In this document: positions 9,862 to 17,281 of the stretch, piece after piece | Layout of the letters: every line of letters starts with the position of its first letter | Position numbering within the stretch: position 1 is the stretch's first letter | Origin: Runella zeae DSM 19591 | GTDB taxonomy: Bacteria; Bacteroidota; Bacteroidia; Cytophagales; Spirosomataceae | NCBI RefSeq assembly: GCF_000423565.1 | Contig: NZ_KE384040.1 | Span: forward strand, 1-40,994 | Length of the DNA: 40,994 nucleotides | Direction: 5' to 3' | Position numbers and translations under genes: made by a program | The notes under the pieces: generated by a model | What the model saw: only the letters and a program-made list of their open reading frames with translations | Told to the model about the DNA's origin: nothing | Database searches by the model: none

Positions 9862-10878
9862 TTAATGAATTGACTTGAAGATTACTTTTTTGTCTTTCTG
9901 CTGAATAGAAACTGGTAAAATTTCGGATAGAGCCGTTAATAACTCTTCGGCATTGCGGGCTTGAAATGAGCCAGACAAAGAATAATCAAGCAATTCTTTG
10001 TCTTCAATTTGGGCCCGAATACCGTAGTTGTTTTGAAGAAGTGTAACAATTTCTTTTAGGTTAGTTTTGTCAAATACAAAGCGATTGTTTTTCCAAGCGG
10101 AATAATTTTCGGGATGCATTACTTTTTTTATTTCCATGTTTCCCTTATCGGTAAGGGATACTAAATCCCCAGGTTTCATGGTAAAAAGCTGTGGACGTTG
10201 ATTTTTGGAACGATACTGAATATTGACCTTGCCTTTGGTAAGTACCACTTTTGATTGATTCTCCCGTGCTAAAACCGTAAACTCAGTTCCGAGTACTTCT
10301 ACATCAAACGAAGCGCCTGTCTTTACTAAAAATCGTTTGTCATCTTTGGTATGAACTACTGAAAAATCCGCCTCTCCTTTCAAAAAGATAGTACGGGTAG
10401 AACTCCCAAAACCAAAGCGTGGAACACTCAACGACGAATTAGCATTCAAGGATACTTTACTACCATCTTCTAGGGTAAAAGATTGGGTTTGACCATAATT
10501 GGTAGTATATGTTTTGGTGAAAATTTGCTCTTGATAGAGCCACAGAGTTACGAGCGAAATAAGTAAAAAACTTGCAGCAGCCAACTGTATACTCCAAGTC
10601 CACCACGGATTTCTTGGCTGTCTTTTTTCAATGGCGTCGGTGGGCTGTTCATTAGTTAAAGAAGGCATCTCTAGTTGCTTATGGAACCGCTCTATGCCTT
10701 CAGGCAGGTTTGCCTGATACATAGGTCTGCTCAATTCCCATTCATGAAGACACAAATAGAAAAACTCTTCGTTGGAAGGGTCTAAAGCCCATTCTTCTAT
10801 TTGAGAGCGTTGAATAGCTGTAACTTGACCAGCAAAATAATCAAAAAGAAGGGGTTTCGTAACAAAGATTTGTCTCAC
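9862..10878 (-). CDS. FecR-family anti-sigma factor
   Basis: The 338-residue protein has a short cytoplasmic N-terminal part (LLFDYFAGQVTAIQ, the usual FecR sigma-contacting region), one membrane segment at about 94-115 (WTWSIQLAAASFLLISLV), a periplasmic FecR domain at about 125-215, and a C-terminal DUF4974-type domain that resembles an STN partner (LSGSFQARNAEELLTALSEI). The start is a GTG at 10878-10876; the first in-frame ATG would remove the conserved N-terminus, so GTG is preferred. It sits between the ECF sigma gene and susC, the standard order for cell-surface signalling in Bacteroidota. It should hold the sigma factor inactive until the SusC receptor is occupied. Confidence 0.93.
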   Translation of the reverse strand: MRQIFVTKPLLFDYFAGQVTAIQRSQIEEWALDPSNEEFFYLCLHEWELSRPMYQANLPEGIERFHKQLEMPSLTNEQPTDAIEKRQPRNPWWTWSIQLAAASFLLISLVTLWLYQEQIFTKTYTTNYGQTQSFTLEDGSKVSLNANSSLSVPRFGFGSSTRTIFLKGEADFSVVHTKDDKRFLVKTGASFDVEVLGTEFTVLARENQSKVVLTKGKVNIQYRSKNQRPQLFTMKPGDLVSLTDKGNMEIKKVMHPENYSAWKNNRFVFDKTNLKEIVTLLQNNYGIRAQIEDKELLDYSLSGSFQARNAEELLTALSEILPVSIQQKDKKVIFKSIH

Positions 10879-10917
10879 AAAATGGTATTTTAAGGGCTTT
10901 TAGTATTACTTTCATAG

Positions 10918-10936
10918 GATAGACACATGTGCTATC
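10918..10936. promoter_or_regulatory. Imperfect palindrome upstream of fecR
   Basis: GATAGACACATGTGCTATC reads the same on the other strand except for one symmetric pair. It lies 40 bases before the fecR start, in the 108-base gap after the sigma gene, beside an AAACCCTTATA stretch. It could be an operator or part of a promoter for fecR-susCD. This is inference; no known site is matched. Confidence 0.3.
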
Positions 10937-10986
10937 TACAAACCCTTATACCAGATTTAAAAATTTTTAGAAAAAGATAAATTTTG

Positions 10987-11667
10987 TTAGAAATCAGCCA
11001 ATAAAGCGGTGACAAAACTCAGTATTGTAATACCTTTTGCTCTCAACATATCTCTGAGTGTGTGATTCGCTTTTCTAATCTGAACTTCAATCGTGCGCAA
11101 CGATAATTGGAGTATATCGGCGATTTCAGCATATTTTTTACCTTCAAACCGATACATCAAATAAATCTTGCGTTGTTGTGAGGGAAGGTTGCTGATTGTT
11201 TTTTCGATTTCTTGATACAGTTCTTCGTATTGAGTAACTAAGTCGGGCTGAGAGATGACGTCGTCAGAAGAATTTTCTAAAATCTCCAAGCCTGTCATAC
11301 GTTTTGATTCCCTTTGCAGATAATTGTAGGCACGGTGGCGTACCGTCTTGTACAAATAAGCTCTGAAAGAGGTCGTTACTTCGCGATAGGTTTCTTTGGA
11401 ATAAAATTGATAAAAGATGTCAGATACTAAATCTTCAGCGATGGTTTTGGAATAAAGAAACCTCACTGCATGACTACAAAGGGGCTGATAGTATGAGCGA
11501 TAAAGTAGCTCACACCCAAGTTGAGGGTTAGATTGAAATGCCTGACGAATAAAAAACTCTACGTCTGTGGGACTTTCTACCTCCTCAAATGCATTCACTT
11601 CCTCATTCAAAATCCGCACCGGACCATCAACTGTAGGAATAGAGTTGTAATCGATACTAAGGCTCAT
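10987..11667 (-). CDS. ECF RNA polymerase sigma-70 factor, Bacteroidota FecIR type
   Basis: Region 2 is visible in the YYQPLCSHAVRFLYSK to AEDLVSDIFYQFYS stretch, and region 4 in LPSQQRKIYLMYRFEGKKY, followed by the helix-turn-helix AEIADILQLSLRTIEVQIRK. It should direct polymerase to the fecR-susC-susD genes when FecR releases it. I place the start at the ATG at 11667 (226 residues); the frame can be extended to a TTG at 11682 but that adds only five residues. The roughly 45-residue segment before region 2 is longer than in many ECF factors, and the protein ends in a hydrophobic tail (ITILSFVTALLADF). Confidence 0.93.
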   Translation of the reverse strand: MSLSIDYNSIPTVDGPVRILNEEVNAFEEVESPTDVEFFIRQAFQSNPQLGCELLYRSYYQPLCSHAVRFLYSKTIAEDLVSDIFYQFYSKETYREVTTSFRAYLYKTVRHRAYNYLQRESKRMTGLEILENSSDDVISQPDLVTQYEELYQEIEKTISNLPSQQRKIYLMYRFEGKKYAEIADILQLSLRTIEVQIRKANHTLRDMLRAKGITILSFVTALLADF

Positions 11668-11700
11668 TTTTAGGTTAGTCAAATATTACTGTATGTAAAG

Positions 11701-11730
11701 TTACAATTTTACTGCAATTATTACAATTTT
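11701..11730. promoter_or_regulatory. Direct repeat upstream of the ECF sigma gene
   Basis: TTACAATTTT occurs exactly twice, at 11701-11710 and 11721-11730, a 20-base period or about two helical turns. The pair lies 34-63 bases before the sigma start, where its promoter should be. It could be a binding site for a regulator. The sequence is AT-rich, so chance is possible. Confidence 0.3.
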
Positions 11731-11818
11731 CTAGGTGTTATATTGACCAAAACTAATGATAAATTAGCTTACTTTAAGAAAATGTCAATATACTGGAACC
11801 CTTTACCTTATCTTAATG

Positions 11819-11826
11819 TATCTTTG
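11819..11826 (+). promoter_or_regulatory. Candidate -7 promoter box for the RimB-like gene
   Basis: TATCTTTG fits the Bacteroidota -7 consensus TAnnTTTG and lies 23 bases before the GTG start at 11850. I see no good -33 TTTG at the usual spacing. Confidence 0.4.
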
Positions 11827-11849
11827 ACGATACGATAGTTGCCACGATA

Positions 11850-12320
11850 GTGAAAACAAAAAAGAAAAAGCTTAAAACTGTAATTAGACCCAAAAAATGG
11901 GTGATTGGCCGTAACGATGTGGTAGATTTTCCCGATTTAGGGATAACGGATGTACGGGCTAAAGTAGATACTGGCGCATATACTTCAGCGATTCATTGTT
12001 ATAAAGTACAACTTATTAAAGAAACATTGACTTTTTATTTACCTGCGCACCGTGGCGAAAAACATCAAAAGTTTGAAACTAATCATTTTGAGTTAAAAGC
12101 CGTCAAAAACTCTTTTGGACAAACTGAAATGCGCTATGTTATTAAAACAAAAGTTGCATTGTTTGGTAAAATGTTTGTGACCGAATTTTCGCTTGCTGAC
12201 CGCCAACAAATGCGATACCCAGTTTTGATAGGCCGCAAATTGCTTCGTAACCGTTTTGTGGTAGATGTAAGCTTAGAAAATGTGTCTTACTCTCAGAAAT
12301 TACTCTCTACTTCTGTCTAG
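11850..12320 (+). CDS. RimB-like retropepsin-fold protein (putative ATP-dependent zinc protease family)
   Basis: The 156-residue product carries the aspartic-protease motif D40-T-G-A (KVDTGAYTSAIH) and the later family motif VLIGRKLLRNRFVVDV. Both are typical of the COG4067 family, known as putative ATP-dependent zinc proteases and including Pseudomonas RimB. No signal peptide is seen, so it should be cytoplasmic, and the N-terminus is strongly basic. The start is GTG at 11850; no in-frame ATG lies upstream. The next gene, 112 bases on, is a RimK-type ligase. In Pseudomonas, RimB works with RimK on the glutamate tail of ribosomal protein S6; the target here is unknown. Confidence 0.85.
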   Translation: MKTKKKKLKTVIRPKKWVIGRNDVVDFPDLGITDVRAKVDTGAYTSAIHCYKVQLIKETLTFYLPAHRGEKHQKFETNHFELKAVKNSFGQTEMRYVIKTKVALFGKMFVTEFSLADRQQMRYPVLIGRKLLRNRFVVDVSLENVSYSQKLLSTSV

Positions 12321-12375
12321 ATTACTCACTTGACTGATTAACAAAATCGTAACATTATTTCACCATACTTCCTTT

Positions 12376-12383
12376 TAATTTTG
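12376..12383 (+). promoter_or_regulatory. Candidate -7 promoter box for rimK-like gene
   Basis: TAATTTTG matches TAnnTTTG and lies about 50 bases before the ATG at 12433. No clear -33 box at the normal distance, so the gene may also be read from the upstream promoter. Confidence 0.35.
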
Positions 12384-12432
12384 CCGCGTTTGCTTATCAC
12401 ACAAACGGAATTTTATTGACTATCAATTAATT

Positions 12433-13335
12433 ATGAAAATTGCGATTCTCTCCGCTAATTCAAAGCTATATTCTACCAAAAAACTGTTGGAAGCTATTCA
12501 AAAACGAGGACATGAAGGAGTGATTATCAATCACTCGCTATGTCATGTAATGATTGAAGAAGAAAAACCAGTACTTTTATACAACAACCAAATTATTGAG
12601 GGAATCGATGCTATCATCCCCCGAATAGGCGCCTCTGTGACTGATTATGGCTGTGCGGTGGTCAGGCAGTTTGAGATGATGAAGATTTTTACCACCGTGA
12701 AGTCGCAGGCTATCATGAGGTCTCGAAACAAACTCAGGAGCCTGCAAATCTTATCCAAAGCAGGAGTTCAAATCCCCAAGACGGTTTTTGCCAATCAGAC
12801 CAAAGATATTGACAATTTAATCAAGCTTGTAGGAGGGCCTCCCGTTATTATCAAACTACTAGAAGGAACCCAAGGCGTAGGGGTCGTCTTGGCCGAGTCA
12901 GGCAAAGCCGCCAAATCGACTATTGAGGCTTTTTATGGTCTGAAAACCAATGTGTTGATTCAAGAATATATTGCTGAATCCAACGGGGCTGATGTGAGAG
13001 CGTTTGTGATTGGAAATAAAGTAGTGGCGGCTATGCGTCGGCAGGGACAGCCAGGGGATTTTCGGTCAAATTTACACCTCGGCGGAAAAGCAGAGACCAT
13101 CGAGTTGTCACCTGAAGAAGAAAAAGCTGCTTTACAATCTGCTAAAGCCTTGGGACTCAAGGTAGCTGGCGTAGATATGATTCAGTCGAATCGTGGACCA
13201 ATGATTATGGAAGTCAATTCGTCGCCTGGCCTTGAAGGTATCCAAAAAACAACGGGCATCAATGTGGCAGACCTCATCATTGGGTATATTGAAGAAAAAA
13301 TACCCGTTGATGAAGGCGACACTATTGGGGTATAA
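12433..13335 (+). CDS. rimK: RimK-family alpha-L-glutamate ligase (ATP-grasp)
   Basis: The 300-residue protein shows the RimK layout: an N-terminal domain (ILSANSKLYSTKKLLEAIQ), then an ATP-grasp fold with KAGVQIPKTVFAN, the ATP-binding strand PVIIKLLEGTQGVGVVLAES, the acidic QEYI segment, ADVRAFVIGNKVVAAMRR, and the metal-binding end GPMIMEVNSSPGLEG. Length matches E. coli RimK (300). The family adds glutamates to an acceptor C-terminus, classically ribosomal protein S6, or acts on related substrates. The neighbouring RimB-like gene supports a paired modification system. Substrate here is not proven. Confidence 0.9.
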   Translation: MKIAILSANSKLYSTKKLLEAIQKRGHEGVIINHSLCHVMIEEEKPVLLYNNQIIEGIDAIIPRIGASVTDYGCAVVRQFEMMKIFTTVKSQAIMRSRNKLRSLQILSKAGVQIPKTVFANQTKDIDNLIKLVGGPPVIIKLLEGTQGVGVVLAESGKAAKSTIEAFYGLKTNVLIQEYIAESNGADVRAFVIGNKVVAAMRRQGQPGDFRSNLHLGGKAETIELSPEEEKAALQSAKALGLKVAGVDMIQSNRGPMIMEVNSSPGLEGIQKTTGINVADLIIGYIEEKIPVDEGDTIGV

Positions 13336-13386
13336 AGTAAAAAATACTAATTTTCGTCTTCTTACCTATGATGAAAATAGTACTAT

Positions 13387-14094
13387 ATGCTTGATAAGGC
13401 TTCTTACAACAAACAGCCCAAATGTCTTGTGGCTTTGGATTCTATTATTTTTGGATTTGATGGCGAGCAGTTAAAAATCTTGTTGGTAAAAAGAGGACCA
13501 AACCCTACCCTACAAACATGGTCTTTGATGGGTGGGTGGCTTGCTCCTAACGAAAATCTGGAGCGTTCGGCAGAGCGGATTTTGTTTGAACTAACGGGAC
13601 TCAAAAATGTCTACTTAGAGCAATTGTATACCTTTGGTGATGTGGATCGAGACCCGATAGAGCGAACTGTATCGGTAGCTTATTTTGCACTGATTAATAT
13701 CGAACACATCGACTCTACGCTCTCGCAAGCCTATCATGCGGAATGGTTTCCGGTAAGCGAGATGCCCAAAGAACTACTTTTTGACCACCGCCAAATGATA
13801 GATTTGGCCATCAATAAGCTACGGTATAAGGCCGCTTTGCATCCGCTTGGGTTTGAGTTACTGCCCGAAAAATTTACGATTCCGCAGTTACAAAAGCTCT
13901 ACGAAGCTATCTTTCAAACTACTTTTGACAAGCGAAATTTTAGCCGAAAAATATTATCGACACGCTTGTTGGTCAAATTGAAAGAAAAACAAAAATCATC
14001 CAAAAAAGGAGCTTATTTGTACCAAGTCGATCAAGAAAGATACGAAACCTATAGTAATTCCTTCTTGAATTTTGTTTCAAATTCGGCATTTTAG
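13387..14094 (+). CDS. Nudix-fold transcriptional regulator (NrtR/AraR-like) with degenerate Nudix box
   Basis: Residues 10-135 form a Nudix domain. Its box starts correctly (G50, E56) but continues R64-I-L-F-E-L-T-G-L, so the catalytic glutamates at 65 and 69 are Ile and Leu; hydrolysis is therefore unlikely. Residues about 150-225 form a C-terminal winged helix (FTIPQLQKLYEAIFQTTFDK, then RNFSRKILSTRLLVK), the layout of NrtR/AraR-type regulators that sense a nucleotide-sugar or similar metabolite through the Nudix fold. It starts 51 bases after rimK on the same strand. No sugar or NAD genes lie adjacent, so its ligand is open. Confidence 0.85.
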   Translation: MLDKASYNKQPKCLVALDSIIFGFDGEQLKILLVKRGPNPTLQTWSLMGGWLAPNENLERSAERILFELTGLKNVYLEQLYTFGDVDRDPIERTVSVAYFALINIEHIDSTLSQAYHAEWFPVSEMPKELLFDHRQMIDLAINKLRYKAALHPLGFELLPEKFTIPQLQKLYEAIFQTTFDKRNFSRKILSTRLLVKLKEKQKSSKKGAYLYQVDQERYETYSNSFLNFVSNSAF

Positions 14095-14098
14095 TCCT

Positions 14099-15883
14099 CT
14101 AAATTTTAATGCCAATTTGTTGCATCAATGCTGTGGCATTAAATTCTTTGCAAGCGCCTTCTTGCAGTTGATAGTCAAACAGAAGCTTCCCGTCTTTGAA
14201 AGTAGAATAAAAACTGTGATTGTGGACGAATGAATGCTCATCTGCCATTTGGCTTAATTCCAAATCATGAGTAGATACAAAACCTGAGGCATTGGACTGA
14301 TGAAGTTGAAGAATCAAGGCCTCGGCTCCCCGATGACGGTCAGAAGAATTGGTCCCTTTGAGGATTTCATCTAAAAAATAAAAAACAGGTACACTGCCCG
14401 TTTGAGTGAGTTCGAGCAGGGCTTTGAGGCGTTTGAGTTCTGCATAAAAAGAAGAAGTGTTTTCTTCAAGAGAGTCTTGCGTACGCATACTCGTAAAAAC
14501 CCTGACCAAAGAAGTATCCAAAGATTTGGCACATACTACCGACCCTGTAAGTGCCATCACTATATTGAGTCCTACGGTTCTGAGAAAAGTACTTTTTCCC
14601 GACATGTTTGAACCCGTGATTAGATAAGTTTGGCCTACATGGTTGGCTTCAAAATCATTAGATACGCGCTTAGAAGCCGATAAAAGTGGATGCCCCAACT
14701 TGGAAGCTTTAAAATGAAAAGGGCGCGAATCAAACCTAGCAAAAGGAAGCTCAGGATGGGCATAGGCGTAGCCAGCGAGACTACTGAGCGCTTCAATTTC
14801 CCCCAACGTTCCTAGCCAAGTTTCTAAATCGTGCTTATGTACTTTTTTCCAATCTTCTAGCTTGGTCATCCATTGCAAATCCCACAAAGTAGGCAGGCCT
14901 ATAGCCAACATAAAATAAGGATTAAGCCTAAAATTGAGGTTCTCGGTATATTGGGCTAGTTGGCGGATAGAAGCCGAAGCAGTTTGATTAGAAGAAGTTA
15001 GTTGTTTTTGTAATTGCTTCAGTTTATCAGCTTTGAAAGGTTGCTGTTCGATTTGGGATAAAATATGCCCGTAGGCTTTGAGTGTGTCAACGATTTGTTG
15101 GGATTGTTCGGCATAAAGCTTCACCGATGCATTCAATTTACTCAAAATATAGCCATGAAAGCCCAAGAGAAGGATGACTATTACCCACGGAATCAAATCC
15201 ATGAAAGCCCCGATGATTAGGCTTATTGAGAATATAGGTAGTAGTCGCCAACGACGCCATCTTACAATAGATTGATTTTCGCCCGCTTGGAGCCAATTTT
15301 GCAGAAAATCTGGTGATTGAGATACTTGCTTTTCTATCCGGGCAGTAGCCTCGATGCTCTGCCGCCATTCAAGTAGGGGCGTAAGTTCTGCAATAGCAAG
15401 CTGACGCATCGTGATTTCGATAAGGTCAGAAGGCGCGAGCAGCCATTTAGCAAGGGTCTGCATACCAGGCTGAGTATGAGCGCGATTGAGTAGCCGAAAA
15501 AGCGAGTGCTTTCCAAAAATATCTAAATCTGTACAGTAAGGATGATGAGTTGGGATAAAATTTTCGCCAGTCTCAGGGCGCAAAAAAGCTAGTGAAAGGC
15601 GGGCGATTTCCTCGTGATTGATATCGGCCAAGGCTCTTTGTAAATTCCTTTTGTGGCTAACTTGCTGGTGTTTTTTGAGTAAAATTCCAAAAAGCAAGAT
15701 ACCCACTAGCCCACATATAATGGCTGCCACTAAATATGATTCGTACAATAACCAACACAAGGAGATAGTACCTACAAAAAACAGCAGCCTCAGCCAAGAA
15801 AGACGTTGATAAAGTTGGTGAAAGGACTGAGCGCTTTGGTGTGAGTGAGTTTGAAGTTGAGTAAAAGTATCGAAAGGTGTCAC
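14099..15883 (-). CDS. Membrane-anchored MutS-family ATPase
   Basis: The 594-residue protein has the MutS core and ATPase: Walker A GSNMSGKST at 424-432, Walker B VFYFLDE at about 500-506, and the signature THDLELSQMADE. It lacks the mismatch-binding domain I and the Smr domain of MutS2. Hydrophobic stretches at about 31-49, 51-70, 211-228 and 230-247 look like membrane helices, so it is probably anchored in the inner membrane, which classical mismatch repair MutS is not. Similar short forms are common in Bacteroidota but uncharacterised as far as I know. Start is GTG at 15883. It converges on the Nudix regulator with a 4-base gap. Confidence 0.85.
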   Translation of the reverse strand: MTPFDTFTQLQTHSHQSAQSFHQLYQRLSWLRLLFFVGTISLCWLLYESYLVAAIICGLVGILLFGILLKKHQQVSHKRNLQRALADINHEEIARLSLAFLRPETGENFIPTHHPYCTDLDIFGKHSLFRLLNRAHTQPGMQTLAKWLLAPSDLIEITMRQLAIAELTPLLEWRQSIEATARIEKQVSQSPDFLQNWLQAGENQSIVRWRRWRLLPIFSISLIIGAFMDLIPWVIVILLLGFHGYILSKLNASVKLYAEQSQQIVDTLKAYGHILSQIEQQPFKADKLKQLQKQLTSSNQTASASIRQLAQYTENLNFRLNPYFMLAIGLPTLWDLQWMTKLEDWKKVHKHDLETWLGTLGEIEALSSLAGYAYAHPELPFARFDSRPFHFKASKLGHPLLSASKRVSNDFEANHVGQTYLITGSNMSGKSTFLRTVGLNIVMALTGSVVCAKSLDTSLVRVFTSMRTQDSLEENTSSFYAELKRLKALLELTQTGSVPVFYFLDEILKGTNSSDRHRGAEALILQLHQSNASGFVSTHDLELSQMADEHSFVHNHSFYSTFKDGKLLFDYQLQEGACKEFNATALMQQIGIKI

Positions 15884-15930
15884 GGCTGTAATTTTTCCCC
15901 AAAGATAAGCATATTGCTTACCAAAGTTGA

Positions 15931-16230
15931 TTAGTTTAAAGAAAACATAGGCAATTTGACGGCCGTGGCGGTATTGTTAAACATCAATTCAAAGATAGTA
16001 GGGTGCATAAAATCAATCAGTGGAAACTCCGAAATAATCTCCATTACATCAAATTCGTTGTTGGCATTGACCACGCACCAAAGCTTAGAGCGATCAATAG
16101 ACAACGAATAGGCAGTGATTTTGCCACTTTCCATCAACTGATTGATTTTGAGGCGTTGATGGGGGATTTTAGCCAAAAAATCTTCTGGCATTTCTCTTGG
16201 CAATACAAATTCGACCATGAATTGACTCAT
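15931..16230 (-). CDS. Muconolactone-isomerase-like small protein
   Basis: This 99-residue protein resembles the muconolactone delta-isomerase domain (MSQFMVEFVLPREMPEDFLAKI, then WCVVNANNEFDVMEIISEFP), a dimeric alpha/beta-barrel fold shared with YciI and ABM proteins. No beta-ketoadipate genes are near, so a true isomerase role is unlikely; such stand-alone copies have no known function. It is 47 bases upstream of the MutS-like gene and may be co-transcribed. Confidence 0.65.
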   Translation of the reverse strand: MSQFMVEFVLPREMPEDFLAKIPHQRLKINQLMESGKITAYSLSIDRSKLWCVVNANNEFDVMEIISEFPLIDFMHPTIFELMFNNTATAVKLPMFSLN

Positions 16231-16326
16231 AACATATACGAAGTTATTGGGAAATTCAAATACTTTATTAACAGATGTACGATATAGTGCTTAAATAACA
16301 TACCTGTGAGTGAAATGGTTCGGTGG

Positions 16327-16357
16327 ATTGTGGTTTAGGACTTTAGAATTAAATTTG
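16327..16357 (+). promoter_or_regulatory. Promoter for the acyl-CoA thioesterase gene
   Basis: ATTG at 16327-16330 and TAAATTTG at 16350-16357 are separated by 19 bases, matching the Bacteroidota -33/-7 pattern. The start codon at 16433 would have a leader of roughly 70 bases. The rest of the 202-base gap from 16231 shows nothing else I can name. Confidence 0.5.
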
Positions 16358-16432
16358 TGGCCTCTTTCATAATACTTATAAATAAAATCATAAGACCATT
16401 TACTTTTACATACATCAACAACTAACAACTTT

Positions 16433-16948
16433 ATGCCTCAGCCTAAGTTTGCTCGCGAGTCCCACACCATCATGACCGAAATGGTTTTACCTAATGATAC
16501 CAATACGCTCAACAACCTCATGGGGGGGCGACTACTACATTGGATGGATATTTGTGCGGCTATTGCCGCTCAAAAACACGCCAACCGTACCGTAGTGACT
16601 GCCTCGGTAGACAACGTATCTTTTGCTGAGCCTATTAAACTAGGTAATATCGTGACTTTTGAGGCGCAAGTTACACGGGCTTTCAACTCTTCGATGGAAG
16701 TACATATCAAAGTGAGCGCTCAAAATATATCGGCGGGCGAAAAGGAGGTGCATACCAATTCCGCTTTTTATACTTTTGTGGCGGTAGATCAAAGCGGAAG
16801 ACCGATTGAAGTAGCTCCCGTAGTAGCCGAAACAGAAGAAGAAGAGAAGCTGTATCAGAGCGCACTACGACGCCGGCAATTGAGACTTGTGCTCGCTGGA
16901 CGTATGAATCCAGCCGAAGCTACCGAACTGAAAGCACTTTTTGGATAA
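16433..16948 (+). CDS. Acyl-CoA thioesterase, hotdog fold
   Basis: The 171-residue protein matches the YciA/BACH-type hotdog thioesterases: NTLNNLMGGRLLHWMDICAA holds the usual N...GG.L..W.D active-site pattern, followed by VVTASVDNVSFAEPIKLGNI. The family hydrolyses acyl-CoA to free acid and CoA in the cytoplasm. The C-terminal 40 residues are charged and helical, a frequent extension. It is transcribed alone on plus between two minus-strand groups, and converges on the ABM-domain gene with only 3 bases between stops. Confidence 0.9.
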   Translation: MPQPKFARESHTIMTEMVLPNDTNTLNNLMGGRLLHWMDICAAIAAQKHANRTVVTASVDNVSFAEPIKLGNIVTFEAQVTRAFNSSMEVHIKVSAQNISAGEKEVHTNSAFYTFVAVDQSGRPIEVAPVVAETEEEEKLYQSALRRRQLRLVLAGRMNPAEATELKALFG

Positions 16949-16951
16949 ACA

Positions 16952-17245
16952 CTACACTATTTCGCTACTTTTAGAAGAAAACGCAACAGGCTTATCTGCA
17001 AATAATACTTTTGTTTTGCTCCAAGTGTTTCTAAACAACTCTGAATTGCGATAATCATTGAGGGCGTTATCATCTTCCCAATGACTGTGAGTAACAAATA
17101 CATTGGGAAGAGTATAATCTTGCCATAGCTCTAAATGATGACAACCTTTCATGGCTCGGATTTGGCGTTTTGATTGTTCGAAAATGGCTAAAAATTCGCC
17201 TACTTTTTCGGGAACAAAAGTCATTCTTACAATCCTGATGAGCAT
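16952..17245 (-). CDS. Antibiotic biosynthesis monooxygenase (ABM) domain protein
   Basis: A 97-residue single-domain protein with the dimeric alpha/beta-barrel pattern of ABM proteins: MLIRIVRMTFVPEKVGEFLA, then GCHHLELWQDY and FVTHSHWEDDNALNDYRNSE. Members act as quinol monooxygenases or heme-binding proteins, but many have unknown roles. It is last in a run after rpoN, the PAP2-like gene and the enoyl-CoA hydratase, 36 bases after the hydratase. Confidence 0.75.
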   Translation of the reverse strand: MLIRIVRMTFVPEKVGEFLAIFEQSKRQIRAMKGCHHLELWQDYTLPNVFVTHSHWEDDNALNDYRNSELFRNTWSKTKVLFADKPVAFSSKSSEIV

Positions 17246-17281
17246 TGTCGTAGTAATAGTAAAATGAAAGGTTAAAACATC

